From assembly GCA_016926805.1 (NCBI GenBank), contig JAFGNV010000184.1, forward strand, positions 1 to 33,908: 33,908 nt of DNA, read 5' to 3'. This document shows, in pieces, positions 13,807 through 21,934 of this stretch. The notes under the pieces are model-generated. The model was not told the origin of the DNA. It made no database searches and saw only the letters and a program-made list of their open reading frames with translations. Each line of letters starts with the position of its first letter. The stretch's first letter is position 1. This stretch comes from Anaerolineae bacterium. Its GTDB lineage: Bacteria > Chloroflexota > Anaerolineae > 4572-78 > J111. A program made the position numbers and the translations under genes.

Positions 13807-15264
13807 CAAGAGGTGAGTGTTGGTAAAAATCCAGGCGGCGGTGTGCAAGAGCGAAACCGCAATAATGAACAGGCTTCCCTCTTTCAACTTATCGCGGCTG
13901 GGCAGTATCCGGACCAGCAGATGGCTCGCCAGCAGGGTGTAGACAAAGGCCGAGGGTGCGAATAGATCCCAATCGTTGCGACCGCCGTAATCTGGATTCC
14001 AAAGCCACGATAGTAACAGATAGGCGGCACTGGTAACGCCCAGAAAATAGGCGTAATCTCTATTTCCTGGCCGGTCAAACAGAGACACCCGAAAACGGTA
14101 GACCGTAATGAGGGTCAGAACGATGAGGGGCAGACCAAAGGGTGAAATCAGAAAATGTTCATTGAGCCAGTCCAGCAGGTGGGCCGCCGAAAACATGGTG
14201 TAGTGTTGCCATTGGGTGGTGGTTTCAAACAGAGGCACAAACCAGATGCCGTCGCCGCCGCCGGGCCGGTCGATACCGGTCAGGGCTGACAGGCCATGGC
14301 CGCCGGACTCCATCAAAGCCAGCACGCCGCCGCCGATCAGCAGGGGAGGCAGGAGGGTTTGTAGCAATCCACTCGCCAGCGAAACGTGGTTGCGTTTCCA
14401 GCAGAGCCAGGCCAGGAACATGATTCCCGGCCAGAGGAAAACGGTGGAGGGATGAAAAGCATTGGTCAGCGAGAAGGCCAGCACCGGCCACGCCAATCGC
14501 CCCTCGCCGGCCAGGGCTGGCCAGGCCAGGATCAGGGTGATCAGCAATCCCAGGGAGACAATGGTGTAATTTTCTACATAGCCAAAAAATAGCTGCATCG
14601 AGCCGGTGGTCAGCATCAGCCCGGCCAGCGCCGCAGTTTTCAGCGGGCTGCGTCCCAATTGCGCCAAAAAGCTGAGCAACAGGTAGACAAAAATCATACC
14701 GCAGATGATGCTCACCGCGATATAGACCTTTTCCACCGACCAACCCAGCCAGGGGTGGGCGACATATTGCCACAGTCGCTGGTGGGTAAAAACGGTCAGC
14801 GGGGCTTGCCAGTTATAGATAACTCGCAGTTCTGCTTCCGGGTAAGAGAGCGCCACCGACAGCAGATAAGAATCGCCCCAGCGTAAATGGCGCAGGCGAG
14901 CCAGCCAGAAGAGTAGGCCGGACAACAGGGCCAACAGAGCGAACCACCATTGGCGGGCGCGCTTGCCCGGCCAAACGCGCCACAGCCAGGCCAGCCAACT
15001 CCACCCGGCATGATTCACCGGCGGAATAATCAACGCGGCTACCAGCAGGGCCAGCCCCCACCCCACCCCTGGCGATAGAAAGGTATAAGGCCATACACTC
15101 CAACTCAATTCTTCCGGCAGACTGGCTGCGGCCAGGTGAAGGGTCAACGCCATCAGGCCCCACAATCGTACCCCGGCCAGAAACCAGTTTTGGGCCGCTT
15201 CCATTTTAGATTGAGAAATTTTTCCGGGCGTGGAAATGGGCGGAATTTGGGTTTGGAGGGTCAT
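13795..15264 (-). CDS. Polytopic membrane protein, possible GT-C glycosyltransferase
   Basis: The 489-residue protein has about 11-12 hydrophobic helices. An Asp follows the third helix in LRWGDSYLLS (D131), where GT-C enzymes that use polyprenyl-phosphate sugars keep a catalytic acidic residue; YNWQAPLTVF and LFFGYVENYTIVSLGLL also resemble that superfamily, as does FHPSTVFLWPGI. These are weak resemblances, so function is an inference. It follows the FHA-containing protein kinase by 10 bases and should be in one transcript with it, which suggests that the kinase could act on an envelope process. No signal peptide is present; residues 1-25 are polar. Confidence 0.6.
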   Translation of the reverse strand: MTLQTQIPPISTPGKISQSKMEAAQNWFLAGVRLWGLMALTLHLAAASLPEELSWSVWPYTFLSPGVGWGLALLVAALIIPPVNHAGWSWLAWLWRVWPGKRARQWWFALLALLSGLLFWLARLRHLRWGDSYLLSVALSYPEAELRVIYNWQAPLTVFTHQRLWQYVAHPWLGWSVEKVYIAVSIICGMIFVYLLLSFLAQLGRSPLKTAALAGLMLTTGSMQLFFGYVENYTIVSLGLLITLILAWPALAGEGRLAWPVLAFSLTNAFHPSTVFLWPGIMFLAWLCWKRNHVSLASGLLQTLLPPLLIGGGVLALMESGGHGLSALTGIDRPGGGDGIWFVPLFETTTQWQHYTMFSAAHLLDWLNEHFLISPFGLPLIVLTLITVYRFRVSLFDRPGNRDYAYFLGVTSAAYLLLSWLWNPDYGGRNDWDLFAPSAFVYTLLASHLLVRILPSRDKLKEGSLFIIAVSLLHTAAWIFTNTHLLPQE

Positions 15265-15274
15265 AGCTGGCCTT

Positions 15275-16525
15275 TCAAGTTTTGGGCCTTAGCAGGAAGA
15301 TAAAGGCCAGGTGGCTACAGCGAATGAGGTCGCCATCTTTGAGGGGGAGGGGATGGCCGGGTTCCACTTTGGTATCATTCACATAGGTTCCGTTGAGGCT
15401 GTTCAGATCATCAATGAACCAGCCGTTCTCTTGCCTGATCAGGCGGGCGTGATGGCGCGAAACGCCCGCATCAGCCGCGCCGTATGGACCCAGGTCAATA
15501 TCGGTCAGGCTCTGCCGGTGGGTGCGACCAATGATGAGCTTATCCCGGTCGGGCGCCGGGATGGTTATTCTCTGCGCTACCAGAAAAATGCGGGCTTCCC
15601 ATTGTAACGGCTGGGCAGCACCATCGGGCAGCCCAACCGCGGCCAGTTTCTCCTGAACTTTGGCCGGCGTGGGGGGTGGGGAGGAGTAAAAAGCGGGGCG
15701 TTCTTTGGAAGAAGCCAGCACGTCTTCCAATTCGCTTGACATGATGCTCAAATCACTGTAACGTTCGTCGGGTGATTTTTGCAAGGTGGTCATGATAATT
15801 TTTTCCAGGCCGGTGGGACAATCGGGGTTGAACTGGCGAGGCGAGGGGGGCGGTTCGGAGATGTGCGCCAGCAAGATTTTGTTAGGGTTGGGGTAATTAA
15901 AGGGCAACCGTCCGGTGAGCATCTCAAACATCACCACGCCCAGGGCGTACATGTCGGAGCGTTTGTCAATGGCGACCCCGCGCGCCTGTTCGGGAGCCAC
16001 ATAGGCGGGAGTGCCCATCGACACGCCGGTGCCGGTCAGCACAAAATCGGCATCCGGCAGTTTGACCAGACCAAAATCGGCCAGCAGGGGCCAATCTTCC
16101 TGGGCCATCAGAATGTTAGACGGTTTGACATCACGGTGAACCAGACCAAGCCGGTGGGCATACGCCAACGCATCGGCAATGGAGATGGCCAGGTTGGTTA
16201 CTTTAGCCCAATCCATTGGCTGCCCGGTGAGACGGTCGGCCAGAGTGCCGCCCTCAATATATTCCATCGCAATGTAAGGCCAGCTATCGTCCTCGCCGTA
16301 TTCATAAACAATCACAATGTTGCGGTGGCGCAAACGGGCAATGGCCTGCGCTTCACGCCGGAAACGGATGAGAGCCTCGTTATCCTGGTAATGAAGCACC
16401 TTGACCGCGATCCAGCGTTCCAAATTCGGCTGGTAAGCTTTGTAGACAGCCGCCAGACCACCGGCGCCGATTTTCTCGACGAGTTTATACCCGCCGATTG
16501 TTTTGCCCACCAGGTCTATGGCCAT
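15275..16525 (-). CDS. Serine/threonine protein kinase with C-terminal FHA domain
   Basis: The 416-residue protein has a Hanks-type kinase domain (about 10-270): glycine loop KIGAGGLAAVYKA, K42 (IAVKVL), HRDVKPSN (130-137) with catalytic D132, DFG (150-152), activation segment with GTPAYVAPEQ (171-180). A Pro-rich linker (275-295) leads to an FHA domain (about 320-416) with IIGRT, GVSRHHARL, LNSLNGTYVN and KDGDLIRCSHL, the phosphothreonine-binding set. In family members the FHA often binds the kinase's own phosphorylated activation loop or a partner. There is no membrane segment or extracellular sensor. It is transcribed ahead of the polytopic membrane protein with a 10-base gap. Confidence 0.95.
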   Translation of the reverse strand: MAIDLVGKTIGGYKLVEKIGAGGLAAVYKAYQPNLERWIAVKVLHYQDNEALIRFRREAQAIARLRHRNIVIVYEYGEDDSWPYIAMEYIEGGTLADRLTGQPMDWAKVTNLAISIADALAYAHRLGLVHRDVKPSNILMAQEDWPLLADFGLVKLPDADFVLTGTGVSMGTPAYVAPEQARGVAIDKRSDMYALGVVMFEMLTGRLPFNYPNPNKILLAHISEPPPSPRQFNPDCPTGLEKIIMTTLQKSPDERYSDLSIMSSELEDVLASSKERPAFYSSPPPTPAKVQEKLAAVGLPDGAAQPLQWEARIFLVAQRITIPAPDRDKLIIGRTHRQSLTDIDLGPYGAADAGVSRHHARLIRQENGWFIDDLNSLNGTYVNDTKVEPGHPLPLKDGDLIRCSHLAFIFLLRPKT

Positions 16526-16558
16526 GGTCGCGCTTATCCTTACTTTGGATTCTGGTAC

Positions 16559-16588
16559 AATATATCACCGATTCAGGAATTGGGCCAA
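16559..16588 (-). promoter_or_regulatory. Possible promoter of the protein kinase operon
   Basis: On the minus strand TTGGCC (16588-16583), 18 bases, TATATT (16564-16559). The predicted start is near 16552, about 27 bases before the ATG at 16525. Confidence 0.4.
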
Positions 16589-16613
16589 CCTCCATGCCTT
16601 CCAAAATTGACGC

Positions 16614-16642
16614 TTGACGTTATCCCTGAACCTGGCTAGAAT
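16614..16642 (+). promoter_or_regulatory. Sigma-70-type promoter of the first ThuA-like gene
   Basis: TTGACG (16614-16619), 17 bases, TAGAAT (16637-16642). The predicted start is near 16649, giving a leader of about 115 bases before the ATG at 16765. A second TTGACG lies 8 bases further upstream. Confidence 0.55.
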
Positions 16643-16764
16643 GTAGCGAGATTGAGAGACAAAATCATCTTTGTGCCAGAATCTGTGCAAGTATTGAGGT
16701 TTCTACCCGCCTGAGATACTGGTATTGTTTGAACCGGGTAACTTTCATTCAGAGGAGTGGAACA

Positions 16765-17421
16765 ATGAATAACAAACGTATGCTCATTGTGTTGGGGGGG
16801 ACGTGGCACGATTTCGACGGGTTTGCCCACAGTATGCAGTCCCTGTTGACTCCCAAAGGGTGGGTTGTTGAGGCGACCTATGATTTGGACCGTCTTACCC
16901 GACTCGATGAAGAGAGCTTTGACCTGATCCTCAATTACACTTGCTTCACTAAACCCGACGAGGGAAGTGATAGCGTAGGGCCAGAAAAAATGAACGATGC
17001 GCAAATCCAGGGCTTGATGACGTGGGTGCGTGGTGGCGGCGCCTTTCTGGCGGCTCATTCAGCCACTGTATTGGGTGAATCCAGCCCCTTGCTTGGCGAA
17101 CTTATCGGCGGCGTTTTTGTGGAGCACCCGCCCCAGTTCACCTTCACCGTTTATCCGCTATCGAGACCCCACCCCATCACGGTCGGCATTGAAGCATTCA
17201 CCGTTCGTGATGAGCTGTATATCGAGCGATGTGATGAATCGGTCAACATCCAGATGGTCGCTATTGATCGCGGCGTGGCCCACCCTATGGTCTGGAGTAA
17301 ACAGGAGGGGCAAGGGCGAGTTGCTCATGTGGCTTTGGGACATTCTGCAGACGTGTGGCAACTTGGGCCTTATCAGCGATTGATGTTGCAGACGATAAAA
17401 TGGCTGATCAATGGAAAATAG
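16765..17421 (+). CDS. ThuA-like domain protein (first copy)
   Basis: The ATG at 16765 is chosen because GAGGAGTGG lies just upstream; an in-frame start at 16729 has none. The 218-residue protein has the ThuA class-I-glutamine-amidotransferase-like fold: RMLIVLGGTWHDFDGFAHSM at the N-terminus, DLILNYTC, LMTWVRGGGAFLAAHSAT (the region that in amidotransferases holds the nucleophile, here Ala-Ala-His-Ser without a Cys), HPITVGIEAF, DELYIE, and GRVAHVALGHSADVW followed by LMLQTIKWLIN. ThuA proteins are linked to trehalose or other sugar metabolism, with no firm reaction. A second copy is at 31210-31950. It is monocistronic. Confidence 0.85.
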   Translation: MNNKRMLIVLGGTWHDFDGFAHSMQSLLTPKGWVVEATYDLDRLTRLDEESFDLILNYTCFTKPDEGSDSVGPEKMNDAQIQGLMTWVRGGGAFLAAHSATVLGESSPLLGELIGGVFVEHPPQFTFTVYPLSRPHPITVGIEAFTVRDELYIERCDESVNIQMVAIDRGVAHPMVWSKQEGQGRVAHVALGHSADVWQLGPYQRLMLQTIKWLINGK

Positions 17422-17454
17422 GTTCCTCGGCAGCCGCCTCACCCCTGGTTTTCA

Positions 17455-17495
17455 TCCAAAAAACAAGGGCAAGCTTTTCTTGAGCTTGCCCTTGG
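17455..17495 (-). terminator. Intrinsic terminator of the surface-protein operon
   Basis: CAAGGGCAAGC (17464-17474) and GCTTGCCCTTG (17484-17494) form a perfect 11-bp stem with a 9-base loop. On the minus strand it is followed by TTTTTT (17463-17457 region) and lies 24 bases after the PA14 protein stop. Confidence 0.85.
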
Positions 17496-17517
17496 GGGTC
17501 TTACGATTGATGAAGTT

Positions 17518-18837
17518 TTAGCGTTTTACAAATTTAATGGCGTCAAAGGCAACCCGGGTACTGCCGGTAGATTCGCTGGTATTGTCGTAAAGAATAACAT
17601 ATTCTTCTTGCTCGTTACCAGCAAATTGGTAGGTTCCCAGGCTGACCCAATTGCCATGATAGTTGTTTTGGTTAACCACCCGATCAGACTGAACCCCATT
17701 GTGATAAATGCGATAGCGAGCGCTGCGGGTGGTGGCGTTTTGGGCGGGAATGTAGGCATACACTTCGTAGTCCCCCGGGTTCAGGTTTGACCTCCACTTG
17801 CCGGAGTTGACCGGCGTGCTGGTAGAGTTATAGGTCCAGTAAAAATCGTTGCCGTAGCAACTGCCATAGCCCGCGTAGCGGTTACTCAACGGCCCTCCCC
17901 ACTGGAAACGTTCGCTGAGGTTATCAACAATGATGGTTTCGCCGGGCGGGGTTGTCTCGCCGTCTCCCGGTCCATAGTTGCCGGGATCATCGTCAATGGT
18001 CATTCTGGCTACGGCATTGCTCAGGTGTTCGTAATATTCAACCCTGAAGGCGTGATAGCCGGTTTGTAGTTCGATTCTGCGAGTCTGGTAGGTTACGCCC
18101 TGGTCGAACCAGGAATCGTAAACCTGATAATCGTTTACAAAAACGCGCATGCCATCATCGTGCTGGATTCTGAGTCGGTAGACGCCAGCGTCAAGATAAA
18201 TGGATCGGGTCCAGCGCACCGAAAAGTTGTCGCGGGGAATTCTGGGGTCTGGAGAACCGCTGTTCCAATCGAAATCAACTTTGCCGTCCTGGCGGACCAG
18301 GGTCGGATCCCCGGCCAGGTCTCGATTTCTAAAATACTCGCCGCGCCAGGCGCCGGCAATCTCATCTTTGCCCGCCAGTTGGAACCAGTCGAACTTAATC
18401 ATCGCCTGGCCCGTATTTTCAAAATAGGCCACTTGGAGTTCGTGGTTGCCGGTTGTTTCCGTATACACCTTGGCTTTAAGGTTTTCTTTGGAACCAGTCG
18501 TCCAGGCGTCCAGGATTAACTTGCCATCAAACCAAACGCGAATGCCATCGTCAACAGTCGCCACAAACAGGTACGTGCCCCGGTCGAAGTGACGGTTAAC
18601 GGTCCAGCGAGCCGAGAAATGATCAGCCGGGATGTCGTTGGATGGCGAGCCACTGCCCCAGTCGTGATCGAGTACGTCCTCGTACCGGACGAGGCGGGGT
18701 TGGCCAGATAGAGCGGAATTATCGTAGTATTCGGCTCGCCAACTCAAGTTCTTCAAAGGCGCAGCTTGACCCGTTAGGGGGAACAGTCCCAAGATGAGCA
18801 ATAAAGCGATTACGGTCCAGGTGGTTCTTTTCATCAT
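17518..18837 (-). CDS. Secreted PA14-PA14-golvesin-like protein
   Basis: The 439-residue protein begins with a signal peptide ([27 protein letters not shown], cleavage near 25). Two PA14-type beta-barrels follow (about 30-152 and 160-280). Each shows the same plan: [13 protein letters not shown] / [22 protein letters not shown] / [15 protein letters not shown] / FSVRWT, then [11 protein letters not shown] / [20 protein letters not shown] / HAFRVEYYE. The DDG loop is the part that binds calcium and sugars in PA14 lectins. After an acidic linker, residues about 300-438 resemble the golvesin C-terminal / Xly carbohydrate-binding domain ([42 protein letters not shown]). There is no anchor, so it is probably released or held by the partner encoded directly upstream, with no gap between the genes. 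Confidence 0.85.
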   Translation of the reverse strand: MMKRTTWTVIALLLILGLFPLTGQAAPLKNLSWRAEYYDNSALSGQPRLVRYEDVLDHDWGSGSPSNDIPADHFSARWTVNRHFDRGTYLFVATVDDGIRVWFDGKLILDAWTTGSKENLKAKVYTETTGNHELQVAYFENTGQAMIKFDWFQLAGKDEIAGAWRGEYFRNRDLAGDPTLVRQDGKVDFDWNSGSPDPRIPRDNFSVRWTRSIYLDAGVYRLRIQHDDGMRVFVNDYQVYDSWFDQGVTYQTRRIELQTGYHAFRVEYYEHLSNAVARMTIDDDPGNYGPGDGETTPPGETIIVDNLSERFQWGGPLSNRYAGYGSCYGNDFYWTYNSTSTPVNSGKWRSNLNPGDYEVYAYIPAQNATTRSARYRIYHNGVQSDRVVNQNNYHGNWVSLGTYQFAGNEQEEYVILYDNTSESTGSTRVAFDAIKFVKR

Positions 18838-19881
18838 TTATTCTCCTTGACTTGGTCCCTCGGTATTCTCTGTCAGTTTTCGGCGGCGGATGGTAGCCGT
18901 GATGGCTCCGCTGAATAATATTAGTAGTAGAGCCAGGCTGAAAATAATCACGTAATTTAGCGTGTTATCCCGGCCTTGACCCGAAACGGGAAGCTGAGTT
19001 TCGGTTTCGGGGGGAAGATTACCCGGCGCTTCGAGTAACTTGACCGGCTGGTCGGCCTCCGGTACCACCTGGTCCGGTTCCGGCATTGGCGCAATTTCTT
19101 CATTGCCGGTTGCCATCTGATCGGTAGTGCCGGGCGCAGTGAACTCAGCGGCAGATTGCTGATCGCTGGTCTCTACTGTTGCGGCCTGCACCGCTGGAGC
19201 AGCAAAACCCTCTGGTGCCGGTCCAACCAGGCTGACTTCCTGAATATCAAAAATGCCAGACCCACTGTTGATCCACTTTTTCCATCCTCGAATGAAGAGG
19301 GTTAGCTGGTCACTTTTGGCCGTGATGGTAGCCTCGTAGGTGTCAAAACGATACGTGCCATCCGGGGGATCAAAAAGCGGTTGCTCATTCCAAATTAACT
19401 CGTGCCACGCCTCATTGTCAATCAGTTCCCAGGCGGTATCGCCGTTTTGGTCAACGCCGTATTGCAAGCGGTAGCCGTAATCCGAAATCCCAATATCGCC
19501 CTCGGTAGAACGAATGAGACCCTTGATGGTTAACTTGTATTGCTGACCGGGCACAACCGGTACAGTCTGGTAAATGCCGGCGTAGCGATCCCGTTCTAAC
19601 GCGTCTTTGATTTCGATCATTTGGGCGCTGGTTTGCCCGGTAGGGATTACTTTATCCCAGGTGTCGGCATTCCAACCCACGGCGGCCTGACCGTTGCTGA
19701 ATGCGCCCCAGCCGTAGCCAACCCCAAATTCCTGGAAGCCGTCGGCAAAATTCCCGTTGATAATTAGATTTTGTAGATGGGTGTCTTGTTGGGAAAAAGC
19801 CGGCGTTGGTAAAATCAACAACCCGGCGAGGAGAATCAAACTGACGATGATTCTCAGCCCGATGTCTTCTATTTTGATCAT
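18838..19881 (-). CDS. Surface protein with lectin-like domain and LPVSG sorting-type anchor
   Basis: The 347-residue protein has a signal peptide (hydrophobic 9-28, cleavage near PAFSQQ), a beta-rich domain (about 35-220) of the galactose-binding/carbohydrate-binding type (NLIINGNFADGF, YQTVPVVPGQQYKLTIKG, LTLFIRGW, FDIQEVSLVGP), and a long low-complexity linker rich in Pro, Glu and Ala (220-295). The C-terminus is LPVSG (297-301), a hydrophobic helix (309-329) and RRRK, the layout of a sortase substrate, with Ser in place of the usual Thr. No sortase is in the window, so simple membrane anchoring is possible. It is the first gene of the operon, directly followed by the PA14 protein. Confidence 0.75.
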   Translation of the reverse strand: MIKIEDIGLRIIVSLILLAGLLILPTPAFSQQDTHLQNLIINGNFADGFQEFGVGYGWGAFSNGQAAVGWNADTWDKVIPTGQTSAQMIEIKDALERDRYAGIYQTVPVVPGQQYKLTIKGLIRSTEGDIGISDYGYRLQYGVDQNGDTAWELIDNEAWHELIWNEQPLFDPPDGTYRFDTYEATITAKSDQLTLFIRGWKKWINSGSGIFDIQEVSLVGPAPEGFAAPAVQAATVETSDQQSAAEFTAPGTTDQMATGNEEIAPMPEPDQVVPEADQPVKLLEAPGNLPPETETQLPVSGQGRDNTLNYVIIFSLALLLILFSGAITATIRRRKLTENTEGPSQGE

Positions 19882-19940
19882 AATGGCACCCCCTGTTGAA
19901 CCTTACTCATCTTGCTGGCGATGAGTAGCGGTCAGCCAGA

Positions 19941-19969
19941 CAACTTGACATATTCCAACTTGACATATT
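19941..19969 (-). promoter_or_regulatory. Tandem 14-base boxes next to the surface operon start site, operator-like
   Basis: CAACTTGACATATT occurs at 19941-19954 and again at 19956-19969, separated by one base. They lie just downstream of the -10 at 19972-19977, over the predicted start and leader. A pair of CTTTCCATAA boxes (19983-19992 and 20006-20015) flanks the -35. The regulator is unknown. Confidence 0.5.
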
Positions 19970-19971
19970 AC

Positions 19972-20000
19972 ATTTTACTTTACTTTCCATAACATGTCAA
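19972..20000 (-). promoter_or_regulatory. Sigma-70-type promoter of the surface-protein operon
   Basis: On the minus strand TTGACA (20000-19995), 17 bases, TAAAAT (19977-19972). The -35 is a perfect consensus match. The predicted start is near 19965, about 84 bases before the ATG at 19881. Confidence 0.7.
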
Positions 20001-20038
20001 TATAACTTTCCATAATCTTAACGCTCTATCCTTTTTGC

Positions 20039-20135
20039 GGATGCGCCTCAAGTTTTAGGAAGTTGGGACAAACCAGAGGGATTCTGGGGGCTACTCCGCG
20101 CGCCCCAGTCTGTTCCCAAATTTTGGGGCAGACCC
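20039..20135. repeat. Dispersed palindromic element, copy C, with 9-bp flanking repeat
   Basis: The left end GGATGCGCC and AAGTTTTAGG matches the left end of copy B, and the right end CCCAAATTTTGGGGCAGACCC matches its right end. The core GACAAACCAGAGGGATTCTG then CGCGCGCCCCAGTCTG is shared. CCTTTTTGC stands exactly at 20030-20038 and 20136-20144, as a target-site duplication would. It lies between the surface operon promoter and the gene at 20205. Confidence 0.72.
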
Positions 20136-20204
20136 CCTTTTTGCCAATCTGGTGAAGGTGGCCTATGATCTCTCATACCCTGACGTTATTTTTTGAGGCC
20201 AATG

Positions 20205-20834
20205 ATGCGCAAGAATCGACGCCCGTGGTGGTTGGTGGTCAATAAGTCGGCCAGGTTGGTAACCACCATCCAGGAAGAAGCAAACCCCGGTGAGCGGGTG
20301 TTCATCATTCGGGGCGAACCCTTAATCCAGAGTCTGGCCTGGTTGATTTGGGGGCCAGGGGGGGCTTTGGCGATGATTTGTGTTTTGACCTGGCTGGCAA
20401 TCTCGTTGAATGCCAGGGAGCAAGCTGGATCGGTGCGTATCCTTTTTATTATGGCTTATTTAAGCCTGCCTGTCCTCATCTGGGGAATACTGGGGCTGGT
20501 CTTTCGCTGTCTCTCTCAAAAACATCTCCAGGCAGAACGTCAAGCAGAGGTCAGAGAAAGTGTCATTCGTTTGTCGTTTTGGCAAGGAGAGCTTGGGTAC
20601 AAAACCGCCAACAATCCTATGGAGAAACGTATCGCGTTCAATACTATTCAGGGGGTCAGAGTTGCTCCGCCGGTGGGGGGACGAGATGTTAGGGTGTTGC
20701 GGTTGCTGCTGGAAACCGACGCCGGTCCGGTCATTTTACTTGATGAAGGCTTGGGAACCCCGGCCCAAAAGAACGATCTGGCTCAAGAGATTCGGCAGAC
20801 CATTGAAAACTATGCCAATAGACAAAATAACTGA
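20205..20834 (+). CDS. Membrane protein of unknown function (209 residues)
   Basis: I do not recognise a named family. A basic, polar N-terminus (MRKNRRPWWLVVNKSARL) precedes an ERVFIIRGEPLIQSLAW stretch, then two hydrophobic helices (about 45-66 and 77-99), and a cytoplasmic-looking C-terminal domain of about 100 residues with strands (SVIRLSFWQGELGYKT, KRIAFNTIQGVRVAPP, VRVLRLLLETDAGPVILLDEG), which is reminiscent of a PH-like (bPH) domain. GAGG at 20195-20198 favours the second of two adjacent ATGs. A clear terminator follows. Alternative: an orphan envelope sensor. Confidence 0.62.
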   Translation: MRKNRRPWWLVVNKSARLVTTIQEEANPGERVFIIRGEPLIQSLAWLIWGPGGALAMICVLTWLAISLNAREQAGSVRILFIMAYLSLPVLIWGILGLVFRCLSQKHLQAERQAEVRESVIRLSFWQGELGYKTANNPMEKRIAFNTIQGVRVAPPVGGRDVRVLRLLLETDAGPVILLDEGLGTPAQKNDLAQEIRQTIENYANRQNN

Positions 20835-20852
20835 GCAAAGACCCCAAAATAG

Positions 20853-20890
20853 AAACAGTCCGCCAGGTCTCTTTCTGCGGACTGTTTTTA
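20853..20890 (+). terminator. Intrinsic terminator
   Basis: AAACAGTCCGC (20853-20863) pairs perfectly with GCGGACTGTTT (20877-20887), 13-base loop, followed by more T on the plus strand. It lies 19 bases after the 209-residue membrane protein gene. The minus strand also has a T-run after the stem, so it may serve the BMP gene that ends at 20920. Confidence 0.85.
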
Positions 20891-20919
20891 CATACGAAAC
20901 GTTGCGTTTCAAAAAGACT

Positions 20920-21828
20920 CTATTCTTCGAGGTCAACTTTGATTTTGCCGGTGATGACCTGCGCCTGGATTTCTTGCATAATGTTTTGCACTGCCGGAGT
21001 GACCACTTTGAAAACGTGGGGTCGAATGGGCGCCAGCATTAATCCTCCTTCGGCAAAACCATAGCTGTTTACCCCACCCTCAAACCGATCTTCGACCACA
21101 GACTGGATAACATCATACACCGCTTTACCAACATTTTTGATGCGACTGGTAAGCACGGCATTAGGGGCCAGATCGCTATGGTCGCCGCCGGTGCTGATAA
21201 TCCACTTGCCAAACTCTTCAGCCGCCTGAATGGCTCCCAGGCCGCAACGACCGGCCACCTGGTAGATAACATCGACTCCCAGGGTGTACTGGGTTTCGGC
21301 CAGTAACCGGCCCCGGATGGGGTCATCGAACTCACCGACGTAGTCAGAAATAAAGCTGATCGAGGCGTCAACGTTTTCAACACCCCGGGCAAAGCCCAAT
21401 TCTATGCGCCGCACAATCGGCGTAACCCCACCCCCGATGAAACCGACCATATGGGTTTGGGTAATCAACCCGGCTAACACCCCTACCACAAAGTCGCCTT
21501 CGTATTCCCGGTAGGTGGCCGACCAGACATTGGCCCCTTGCCCCTCAACGTCGATGATGGCAAAAGGTTTATCGGGATATTGGGCCGCAACCTCGCTGAT
21601 CGGCGCAGCATTGCCATAGCCAATGCCAATAATTAAATCGTAATCGGCCTTGGCCCAATTCTCAAGGCTGTTGACGTTGAGCATCGGGTTTTCCCAGGGT
21701 GCGGTTTCAAACTCAATGGCAAAAGCTCGCTGGGCTGCTTCAAGTCCGCTGTAAGCAGAGTCATTAAAAGATTTATCTCCCAAACCACCGACGCTTAACT
21801 GTAAGCCTACCTTTATTGTTTTGGCCAT
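20920..21828 (-). CDS. BMP-family (basic membrane protein / nucleoside-binding) protein without signal peptide
   Basis: The start is set at 21828 (MAKTIKVGLQLSVGG) because AGGGGG lies 9 bases upstream. The 302-residue protein shows the family pattern: GGLGDKSFNDSAYSGLEAA, LIIGIGYGNAAPISEVA, PDKPFAIIDVEG, VGFIGGGVTPIVRRIELGFARGV, GVDVIYQVAGRCGLGAIQAAEE and IISTGGDHSDLAPNAVLTS. BMP proteins are usually lipoproteins feeding a nucleoside ABC importer, but this one has no signal peptide or lipobox cysteine and no permease or ATPase gene nearby. It may be an intracellular ligand sensor, like Bacillus Med, which also has a BMP domain; that is inference. Confidence 0.85.
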   Translation of the reverse strand: MAKTIKVGLQLSVGGLGDKSFNDSAYSGLEAAQRAFAIEFETAPWENPMLNVNSLENWAKADYDLIIGIGYGNAAPISEVAAQYPDKPFAIIDVEGQGANVWSATYREYEGDFVVGVLAGLITQTHMVGFIGGGVTPIVRRIELGFARGVENVDASISFISDYVGEFDDPIRGRLLAETQYTLGVDVIYQVAGRCGLGAIQAAEEFGKWIISTGGDHSDLAPNAVLTSRIKNVGKAVYDVIQSVVEDRFEGGVNSYGFAEGGLMLAPIRPHVFKVVTPAVQNIMQEIQAQVITGKIKVDLEE

Positions 21829-21934
21829 GCTTCTATCCCCCTCTGCTTTGATCAAGGATTGGCACTACTGGCGAATGCTTACCGGGTTAATCAGTTGATA
21901 AGGAATGAAAATTCAACCTTTTCAAGGAGGTACG

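Noticed and set aside
15779..16639. A 286-residue open frame on the plus strand
   Set aside because: It is antisense to the protein kinase, whose catalytic motifs are complete.
17518..18837. PA14 protein considered as the DGR variable target
   Set aside because: Its 3' end does not match the template repeat and lacks the Asn-codon run.
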